Assembly: GCF_031877795.1 (NCBI RefSeq)
Contig: NC_133932.1
Span: forward strand, 37,401,180 to 37,465,179
Reading direction: 5' to 3'
Length of the DNA stretch: 64,000 bases
DNA from: Strix aluco
Lineage: Eukaryota; Chordata; Aves; Strigiformes; Strigidae
Both the position numbers and the translations under genes were made by a program. The notes under the pieces were generated by a model. The model saw only the letters and a list, made by a program, of their open reading frames with translations. It did not search any database and had not been told where the DNA came from. Positions 26,601-64,000 of the stretch are shown in pieces (position 1 is the first letter of the stretch; the number at the start of each line of letters is the position of its first letter).

Positions 26601-29600
26601 ATCAATAAGGAAATTGGGAATTTGGTACACATTATAGAAACTTGCCTATTTTTGTATATGGTACCAATCACAGAAGGGAAGCTGACTGTTCCCTCACATC
26701 AGTAATATTTGTACCACTGTAATATAAAATTGATACATAACTTTTCAGAAGCACACATATTTTCAATTTAATCTGTTGGAAACACTGGCTGGTATGCATT
26801 ACTGCAAAACTTTAGTCTGTATATTCTCATTGTCGGTGATCGCTTACTGAGAAAACATACAGAAGTAAAAATATGACTCATGGAGACTGAAGATGCTCAG
26901 TGAATCAGAGTTTATGAAGCATAAAGAACACATCTGTAACTCACACTAAAAGCACAAGATTACCAACCAACACAATGTTTCTGCTGTACATTCAGAAATA
27001 CCAATAACCGTTGTCTAAAAATACTCAAGAACACTGACTTGGTAAAACTGTACACTCCTACTGCTCATGAACACCCACATTTGAAATAACACATATGTGC
27101 AAACAGCTGGAAGAATACAAATGAGGAAGACAGCAAAACCACAATCACCTTTCTTTTATAATCCCAGTTTAAATGAAGTGCAAGAATGCGTGGAACACAA
27201 CAAAACCAAAGTGGTTTAGGTCTCAGGGTTTCTAAACTTCACAGTGAACCATTACGTCCCGCCAAAATGAATTAAACTCAAGAAGCCGAGGAACCACAAA
27301 AGGCTAGTTTTTCACAAACTTGGGCCTGAAAACCCTGAATCATTCAGTGAAGTCACCCCGGTTTTCTATCCTCTGCCTTCCCATAATCTCTCCGGCTCCT
27401 TCGCCCCAAGATGCTTGTACGGTTCTCTCTCACAACCAAGTAATCCTTCTCGTGTGCTGGCTGGGCCAGCTGGCAGGCTAGACTGAGCAGGTATCACTCA
27501 GCTCAAGCTGAGGATTTGCTCTCAGTGGACACACCGCTTTTTATCTCACTCTTTGTATCTCTAGCCACAGCCTTACACAACTTCAGTGTAAGGTAATAGC
27601 TTTATAATCTCTGCTTGTTGATTGTATCAGCAGAGGTTTAAAGGAAGGTAGGTTAGCAGACAGGCAGCAAGACAAAATAAGCCACACCTCCTCGCGGCTA
27701 AGCAGAACCCAAATCCATAAAGAAAACCAACAGGCAGAACATTCCCCCCACCCCAGCTTTATCTTATTAAAATCAACATGATGATATCTGGAGGGACCTG
27801 CATGACGCTGGGGTAAGGCACTTAGCGTACTAAGTCTATGAACAAACGGGACAGATACTGCTTTGGAGGCACCTCCCTTCAGAGCTCCTCCTTGTGAAAG
27901 GAACAGAACACACCCATTAGTAAAGATACCATCCATCATCAGTTTCACAACAGGTTTGGTGATCCTTTGGCACAGGTACAAATTCAGTTATGTTACTGTT
28001 TTTTCTCCCAGAGCTGAAAGGCAGCTGAAATAAGCAATAGAAAATTTAAGCCAAACAGGAAAAAGGTTTGGAAAGTAGTTATGAGCAACAAAATTGAAAC
28101 TCTCCAAAAGAAGTAACTGCACAAAGTTGGTAAGTTACAACAGATACAACTGGCAACATCTACAAAGGAATTTCACAGAATCTGCAGATAGTAAATTTGT
28201 CCATTTGTTGATTATTTAAGAAAAGAAAGCCACAGGCAAAACAATTACAACGCTGTCACGTTTAGACTATCAGAGAGGAAGAGGCACTGACACTAAATTG
28301 AAGATCCCCACCTCTAAAATTTCATTGATCAATTGGTTAATTGTTTTACCTTTTCAAGCCATTGGAACTGTTGATCCTCAGCAACATAGCAACTACACTG
28401 GCACAACAAAACCTTAAAAAAAAAAACAACAAAAAGATGCATAAGCAAGTGGTTTAAAGTGCACAACAGCTCATAACCATGTGTAAGGATAATGTGACTA
28501 CAGCCAACAACTTGTTCCGCTCTCTTGGGCTTCTTCAACTCTATTTCAACAACAATTTTTTATTCACAACTGATGTGAAGCAATCAGGCTGTCATACATC
28601 ATCTTGTAACTGAACTTCACATGCCAGAACTTCAAACAGTTTTAGTGAGCATAATGACCCTTCAGATTTTTTATGAGAATAATCCAGAATACTGCAGCCT
28701 TAATGCTTTGTTTGCCCTGGGCAGGGTAGGGGGTGGATGAAGGGTGCTCTCTTTTTCAGAAATCTAAAATATAGCAGAATTAACGCATAGGTCACTTACT
28801 GTCGGATCTGATATTAATCGGTAGAATAAACAGAAAGAATCTGTCGGGAGGACATTTGTTGTGTTGGATGTTCGACACCACTCATTCCACAACTTCACAA
28901 CTCCAACTACTTCCCAACATACAGAATCCAGAATAAAGGAAGACAGGAAAGCTGCAAAAACCAAAAAATACTGTTAATTTACAAAGAATAAAAATCTCTG
29001 TTTGACAAATAAATACCTGAATTACACTATTTCTTTGCAATCTCAAGTTAAAGTAGTAACTTATTTTTATTTTTATCGACATATATTTATTGACTAAATT
29101 CAGCAAAGATCAAGAATGTGAGTAACCTCACTGTATCAAGATAAAGAGCAGTTCTACACACAGAGATCCCCAACATCAAAACATGTATTCTTAGAAATTA
29201 TATCACTACGGTCAACTTTGATTCTTTTAGTATACACTAAGGATGTAAATATTAAATCTCTAATACTTCTTGACATATCAGATATAACAGGTTTCTCAAA
29301 AAAAAAAAAAAAAAAATCACTGAACCAGCAAGGCAGAACTATTACACTGGCTCTAGGAAGCAGAGACAAGAGCATGCATGACTTCCCCTAAATCCAATGT
29401 TCATAAATCAAATTCCTGTCAAAAGTTACTGTTAAATGGAAGACAGATCTAAAATATCTCTATTTTTCAAGGAAAAACCTGAACAAAGAAAAAAGTTAGC
29501 AAGTTAACTTAATTATCATCTAAATGCCATCTAGATGTGACCTAAACATAAGAATGACTTAAAACTTCTTTATATCCACAGGGAAAGAGGCTATTAAAAA

Positions 29601-30724
29601 ACTTAAGACCTCAGTACATGTGTGTGGGAAGGGGAGAGCATGTTTCAAGACTCTAGGCCAAATATCCACCTCAGAACAGGGCATTTTGAACAAGTGGGGA
29701 ATTAGAATGTGAAAAAGGGACTGACCAAGTAAAAAAGGAAAAATTCAGTTCATTAGAAATGAAAGAAATTACAGCTCACTGGCCCATAATTTTACATCTT
29801 TGACAGATCTCTATTTCAAAACACTAGACTGCACTGAGCAACTTGCTACTATTAGAAGGAAACTTTTGCCAACTGACAAACAATCCAGGAGAGTCTATCA
29901 AACAAAAGTCAGAAAAAGGAAAAGGGGAGTTGTGCCAACTAAAATCCAAACCCAAGACATACTTTGCCCTTCAACTGAAAATATGTTTCATGACAACCTG
30001 AGAGAAGGAATAAGCTGTTAACAAAAACTGTATTTTACTTGTACAGACTAACTTTGGTTTTCTCTGGACAGCTCAGCTGGCGCAGGGTTAAAATTCCACT
30101 CCCTAAATGAAGAGCTGGACGCTCTTAAGGACCATTCTTATACCAACGTGAGACCAACGTTAAAACAGTTTATGGCAAAGTGAGCGTGCTGACACACTTA
30201 CACTTTCTTCCAACCTCCTGCTTTCCCAAATTTTGCCAACAGCAAAAGAACAACAGCGTTTCAGCCTCTCGGACAGTTTGTTTTTGCAGTTTCCATCACC
30301 TACCTGCAGCGTTATGTCCTATCGCTACTATAAACTTAGAGCACACAAACGGCTCGTCGGCAGAGCTTTCCGTAGACGCGCCCGACTTCAAGGTCCAGAG
30401 GACGTCGATCTCCCTGGTAAAAGAGGCGAAGGGAAGTGGAGCAGCGCTCCCCCTACCCTACCCTAACCGGCCCAGGCCCAGGCCCAGGCCCGGCTGTCCC
30501 TGGGGTTCCATCGCGGGGTACGTGGGGGAGGCCGCACCACAGCAGCGAGGAGAGCGGCCTGGGCGCCCCATGGGGCCGTGCCCCCTCCCCCCCCCCCGCT
30601 ACCTTTTCTTCTCCAGCTCCCTGCGGATCTCCCGGTCCTCGGGCGTCTCCTCGCGGGCCTCCTCCTCCTCGTCCACGCCGGCGCGGGACGGCGCCACCAC
30701 TACCTCCCCGAAGAAGGTCGCCAT
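23603..30724 (-). CDS. PSMG1: proteasome assembly chaperone 1 (seven coding exons)
   Basis: PSMG1 (PAC1) forms a heterodimer with PSMG2 that helps assemble the alpha-ring of the 20S proteasome and keeps early intermediates from mis-associating, in cytosol and nucleus. Seven coding exons join in frame: 30603-30724, 30304-30413, 28800-28951, 28350-28412, 25724-25922, 24704-24840 and 23603-23677. They total 858 nt, or 285 residues plus stop, close to the 288 I recall for human. Every intron has GT and AG ends. Family landmarks in order are MATFFGEVV and an acidic stretch at the N-terminus, CSKFIVAIGHN, LWNEWCRT, CQCSCYVAEDQQFQWLEK, DYKTQEST, CCPLLEQPNIVRDLPAA and YTDVIKLD. The C-terminus, NNIYI, keeps a hydrophobic-Tyr-X ending of the kind Pba1/PAC1 proteins use to dock on the alpha-ring. 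The start is the ATG at 30,722-30,724, matching the family N-terminus. The promoter is a CpG island, suggesting broad expression. Confidence 0.95.
24704..24840 (-). CDS. PSMG1: PSMG1 coding exon 6
   Basis: Residues 216-261, including IPAVLYQCYTDVIKLDTVTI and EAFKPLLSSK. Acceptor GTATTTAG|TT, donor CAAG|GTAAAA. It ends in phase 0. Confidence 0.93.
25724..25922 (-). CDS. PSMG1: PSMG1 coding exon 5
   Basis: Residues 150-215 plus one base. It carries the conserved VTILSTCPVADYKTQEST, LPSPFLKALKT and CCPLLEQPNIVRDLPAA blocks. Acceptor TATTCCAG|GT, donor GCTG|GTATTT. Confidence 0.95.
25923..28349. other. PSMG1 intron 4, no recognised feature
   Basis: A 2.4-kb intron. It is AT-rich on the left and somewhat GC-richer around 27.25-27.9 kb. 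A 132-codon minus-strand frame near 27.6-28.0 kb has no splice link to the PSMG1 exons and no known domain. I see no repeat I can name. Confidence 0.6.
28350..28412 (-). CDS. PSMG1: PSMG1 coding exon 4
   Basis: A 21-codon exon, phase 0 at both ends, encoding VLLCQCSCYVAEDQQFQWLE and a final Lys (residues 129-149). The acceptor follows a long T tract (TTTTTAAG|G). The donor is AAAAG|GTAAAA. Confidence 0.93.
28800..28951 (-). CDS. PSMG1: PSMG1 coding exon 3
   Basis: Residues 78-128, with FLSSFILDS, then KLWNEWCRTSNTT and SFCLFYRL, all family landmarks. Acceptor TTTTTGCAG|CT, donor ACA|GTAAGT. Confidence 0.93.
28952..30303. other. PSMG1 intron 2
   Basis: An AT-rich intron of about 1.35 kb with a 19-base A run at 29,298-29,316. 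No exon or RNA gene was recognised. Confidence 0.6.
30304..30413 (-). CDS. PSMG1: PSMG1 coding exon 2
   Basis: Completes Arg41 and encodes residues 42-77, ending one base into codon 78. It contains the conserved CSKFIVAIGHNAA block. Acceptor TTTTACCAG|G, donor GCAG|GTAGGT. The first half (residues about 42-62) is the least conserved part of the protein relative to the human sequence I recall. Confidence 0.9.
30465..30493. repeat. short CCCAGG tandem repeat
   Basis: Three consecutive CCCAGG-like units, preceded by CCCTACCCTACCCTAAC, lie in PSMG1 intron 1. It is a small GC-rich tandem repeat and too short to call interstitial telomere DNA. Confidence 0.55.
30603..30724 (-). CDS. PSMG1: PSMG1 coding exon 1
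   Basis: Residues 1-40 plus two bases of codon 41. It opens with ATG and MATFFGEVVVAPSRAG, followed by an acidic run (DEEEEAREETPEDRE). The donor is AAAAG|GTAGCG. The exon lies inside the CpG island. The next intron is only 189 nt. Confidence 0.93.
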
Positions 30725-32103
30725 CGCCGCCGCGCCGCCGCCCTCCCCCGCCGGGCAGCGCGCCTGCGCGCCGAGACGCTCTGGTTCTCCGGCACCACCG
30801 AGTTCCGCTCCGCCTGGTGACGCTCTGGCCCCCGCAAACCACAGAGCGAGCCGCCCGGAACGGCCGCTTCTACCGCCGGGCCCGCGGAGAGGCCCCGCCC
30901 GGCGGCGAGGTGCCTGCGGAGCGCCCCCGCGCAGCGCCCCCCAACGCTGCGCGGCCTCTCCCGGCCTCGCCCCGCCAACCCGCTCCCGCCCTCAGCGCAG
31001 GCCCCGTCCCTCGGGCACAGCCTGCGGTGTTGCCGCGCCCGGCCCTGGCGGCGGGGCGGAGGTCGGGGACCCCCAGCAGGGAGGGCCCGGCCCGCCCTTC
31101 CCCTCGCGGCCTGCCCCGGGGCCCCCGGCGGCTCGGCAGCGCCCGGGAGTTCTTCTACTGCCTTCAGAGGGGACGGCCGCGGCCCGGCCCCGCGCCTCGG
31201 GCAGCCCCAATACCGCAGGGTTAAGCATACCAGACATGGGCAAAGAAGAGCACAGTGACGTTACAGGTTTATGCAGAGCTTTACTTTGGTCCACTTCTAC
31301 ATGTACATCATAAAAGTCTGTAGCATTAAAGAAATTGATTCTCCTACGCTTCTGCCCTGCACTTTTAGTATTTTCCTGTGTTCACTCTGCCCATTAGCCT
31401 GTTCACTATCACAGATTCAGGTCCTGCTTTAAAACAAAACAAAAACACGCACCCACACCCACCCAAAAAAACCACCCAGCTTACAAATGCACCGCATCAA
31501 GCAGCTTTAAATAAAGATACTACTTTTACAGGTCATCTACATCACTTTACTTCCCTGAGTACAGCTAAAACAAATAAAGAATGCTGACTGATTAAAAATA
31601 CCAGATGAAAGAACTGCTTTCTGCAAGGCTTAGAAGAGCCAGTTCTGTTAAGAGTAAGCATGCTCATTTAAAGAAATAATAAAAAAAATAATAATATTCC
31701 AACTCTTACAGGGCAAACCAGTACAAGTCCCTTTCCAGTTTAATCCTTTTCCCTCCTACTGGCTCTTTAGAACCTGTCTGCATGTATAAAATCAGGAAAT
31801 ACAAAACAGGATTTTCTTAGCTTAGAAAATAAAGTGTTACGGTCCCTAGGCCAGTAATTCCCTCTCAAATACATAAATACAGGGGCCAGAACCTTCTCCC
31901 AGCTTTCAGGGATCACCATGAACATGTAGTGCATGAGTGCCAGTCTGACAGAGAACACAGCATCTGAAAAAGGGTGAGAAAGAAAACCATCTTCTTAAAT
32001 CTAAGCCTGAATTAGAAATACAAACCTACCAGCCCAATTTTAGCTGTTTAAATTTAAGATTAATAAAAACTCTGACGTTCACTGAAGAGCTATTATACCA
32101 GTA

Positions 32104-32109
32104 TTTATT
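32104..32109 (-). terminator. candidate distal BRWD1 poly(A) signal
   Basis: Forward TTTATT gives AATAAA on the gene strand, about 1.95 kb past the BRWD1 stop. It is the first canonical AATAAA I find after the stop. Confidence 0.3.
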
Positions 32110-33129
32110 CCTATACTGGAGGTTATACTCCATAGAATACTGATTATAAGCAGCTGCTGAACAATGCATTCAGCTTACCGATAATAGAAAAATACCAGTT
32201 GACTTACTCTCTTTTAACAAAGTTGCCCCTAAAAGGTAAGATACACAAAGCCACCTTGAAGTTTCATCACTAACACAACTGCATTCATATTTTAGAAACC
32301 AACTTAAAGAATTCAGATAAGCATTTATCCTGAATTTACAAAAGTCTACTGTATCATATTGAGGACTATGCTCTAAACAAAATTCCTGGGGCAAGAATGA
32401 TATAAACTAGGTTACTTCTGGACTTCATATATAAGTTTTAAGGGGGAAAAACTGAGTTAACATTCTAGACACCAAAATGATGTGACAGTAAATACACCTT
32501 TTGGCACATATGTCAGCAACATTGTTGGAGAAGTGCTTCTCACCGCTGGTAAGCAGCGTGTGGGACTCCCTTTTTCATCACTTCAGTTCCACTTGTACAT
32601 GCAGTTCTGGCATTAATGACTGATTATGCAGCTGCACTAACTTTTTTTTTTTCCCCCCAAAACCCTTCCAGATGCTACTACCAGTCCAATCTGCTGGCAA
32701 ACTAATTCACAAACTTGCTATTTCAGTTAAAATGAGCTGGGTTAGGATAAATCTAATATTCTAACATATCTCCCGTTGAGCAATGAGATCAGGAATCACT
32801 GAATTCTTACTAAGTGTAGGAAATGGAACCAGCAGAGCAGAGGGAGGAAACCTGTAATGGAGAGTGGGAAAGGAGCGGAGATCACCAAGTGCCTGACGTT
32901 GGACCGGAGGCAGCAACTATGGGGCTTCTGCCAGCACAGCTCCAGGGAAAAGCAAGGTTAGAGGTGCTATGCATTCTCATACTTGATACATGGCCAACCA
33001 AGAATTTACACATTTTTCCTGGAGAAATTTTCTCCTGTCTTCTATGCAAGAATTATTTCTTATCAACAACAGCCACCTCAAACATTTCGAAAACAGGAGA
33101 TGTACTGCAATAATCAGAAACTGATAAGG

Positions 33130-33135
33130 TTTAAT
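33130..33135 (-). terminator. candidate proximal BRWD1 poly(A) signal (ATTAAA)
   Basis: Forward TTTAAT gives the common variant ATTAAA, about 0.9 kb past the BRWD1 stop. Which site is used cannot be told from sequence alone. Confidence 0.25.
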
Positions 33136-34052
33136 CAATGAGAAGTCTAACATTAAAGTACTCAAAATTTTAAATATGGAAGAACCACAGAAATGTAGCA
33201 AAAAGGTCTGGAATGTAAGAATCCTGCACCTCAAGCTTTTCACGCGTAAAGAAAACAGAACAAGTGTTTTGTTTGTTTTTCTATTTTATAAAGAAAACAC
33301 ACAAAAACCCTTAGGCCCAAGAGTTCACCTGCATTTCATATTCTTAAGTTTACAGTATAGAAGTCACATTAATGATGATAGTACTACCTGTCAGCATAAA
33401 CCCTCTCTTCACCAGCACCAATATGCCTTCGTAATTGGCAAATACGCTTTTTCACTGGTAACTGGTTCTAGTTGCATGTTATCAATAATGGAAGTACAGA
33501 ACATTTAACATCTGTACTAATACAAGTTGTAAAGTTATTAGCCTACTGACCATTCATTACTCTTCTGATGCAATGCTAGCATCTGCCAGATTTTTATAGT
33601 GTATAGGATTATTTATAAGCCTGTTACTATTGTATATGATTTCATACAGCATTAGAGATGTTTGAAATCTGTTCTTGAATGTTGTATGACCTAGGTAGTA
33701 TTCCATTGCAGCACCCATAACAATAATACTCAACATACTGCTAGTAACCTGTTGCGCAGTGTTTTAACGTTTTTTTTAACTCTTGTTATATGTAATAAAA
33801 TACCAGTAAAGACAAAAAATTGCCCCTATAATGAGGCACATTTTGGCATCTGTGCTAAATGCTGCTACATGGGCAGGCAAGTGCAAGTCAAAATATGAAA
33901 AGGAGAAAGTCATCATCTAATCACATTCATAACTTTTTCATAGAAAAATATAAATATATTCCCTGAAATGTAGGACAAAGAAGAGCCAGCATCCATCATG
34001 AGTTCTAGTGCTATTACCATAAAAAAAAGTGAGCTGGCTTTTCCTTTTAAGG

Positions 34053-64000
<29,948 letters not shown>

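Larger units (their letters stand above)
30304..31215. promoter_or_regulatory. CpG island with the PSMG1 promoter
   Basis: A strongly CpG-rich block covers PSMG1 exons 1 and 2, the short intron between them and about 490 bp upstream of the ATG. The sequence GCGCCTGCGC at 30,760-30,769, 36 bases upstream of the ATG, differs by one base from an NRF1 core site. No TATA box is evident, as is usual for CpG-island housekeeping promoters. Intron 1 holds three CCCAGG units and a run of ten C near 30,589-30,598. Long stop-free frames over the island on both strands reflect composition. The part right of about 30,850 might also drive divergent transcription toward the BRWD1 3' end, but no exon supports that. 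Confidence 0.8.
31216..34052 (-). other. BRWD1 3' UTR and BRWD1-PSMG1 spacer
   Basis: About 2.8 kb between the BRWD1 stop and the PSMG1 CpG island. Part of it must be BRWD1 3' UTR. No further coding exon was recognised. A GC-richer patch at about 32,820-32,970 contains a short plus-strand open frame without family resemblance. Candidate poly(A) hexamers are annotated separately. If the most distal one is used, the BRWD1 transcript ends about 1.4 kb from the PSMG1 start codon. Confidence 0.55.

Noticed and set aside
27583-27981. A 132-codon minus-strand frame inside PSMG1 intron 4
   Set aside because: Including it would disrupt the conserved PSMG1 junction between residues 149 and 150, and no domain is seen.
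29800-30021. A plus-strand frame of 73 codons with a basic KVRKRKRG stretch in PSMG1 intron 2
   Set aside because: Short, antisense to the gene, no homologue recognised. Fits chance.
30465-30493. CCCTACCCTACCCTAAC next to CCCAGG units as interstitial telomere DNA
   Set aside because: Only two or three imperfect units, not a TTAGGG array.
30180-31313. A 377-codon and a 262-codon plus-strand frame over the PSMG1 CpG island
   Set aside because: They run antisense to the well-supported PSMG1 exons 1 and 2 and are explained by CpG-rich composition.

Overview
The window looks like a bird (or another low-repeat sauropsid) chromosome. Its two genes have short GT-AG-bounded exons in AT-rich DNA, there are CpG islands, one ancient CR1-type LINE and one solo LTR, and no dense SINE load. 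Both genes are on the minus strand and were identified by assembling exons and comparing the protein with remembered vertebrate families. PSMG1 (proteasome assembly chaperone 1) lies at 23,603-30,724. The 3' part of BRWD1 (bromodomain and WD-repeat protein 1) lies at 34,053-64,000 and runs off the right edge. PSMG1 next to BRWD1 in the same orientation is the arrangement I know from human chromosome 21q22, which supports both identifications. No bacterial-type system, CRISPR array or rRNA/tRNA gene was seen.

Layout. Bases 1-23,480 hold no gene I can support. This flank contains an isolated CpG island (about 11.46-12.09 kb) with an upstream 9+3+9 bp perfect inverted repeat, and an 858-bp LTR-like element (19,896-20,753) that begins TG, ends CA and is flanked by a 5-bp target duplication. 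PSMG1 follows as seven coding exons that join in frame to 285 codons plus a stop. Its first two exons lie in a CpG island (about 30.3-31.2 kb). Between 31.2 and 34.05 kb is the 3' UTR and flank of BRWD1. From 34.05 kb to the right end, sixteen BRWD1 coding exons join in frame to 1,296 residues: the end of the WD-repeat-to-Tudor linker, the cryptic Tudor region, bromodomain 1, bromodomain 2, and a long acidic/basic, serine-rich tail. A CR1-clade LINE fossil sits in the intron between 57.4 and 63.2 kb.

Most notable observation. The last two BRWD1 coding exons (42,695-43,675 and 34,053-35,182), separated by a 7.5-kb intron, encode two diverged, collinear copies of the same roughly 300-residue unit. 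Each contains an AANK(L/I)(R/K)(L/I)MSD block, a SESEN block and a TAESET block, and both end in a KRKRK...IVRK block. The first copy is a symmetric phase-1/phase-1 exon, the arrangement that tolerates tandem duplication without breaking frame. From memory (not checked here) the mammalian BRWD1 tail also carries repeated AANK units, so the duplication is probably old.

How the genes work. PSMG1 is expected to pair with PSMG2 to build the 20S proteasome alpha-ring. BRWD1 is expected to be a nuclear chromatin reader. Their adjacency is shared synteny, and nothing here shows a functional link.
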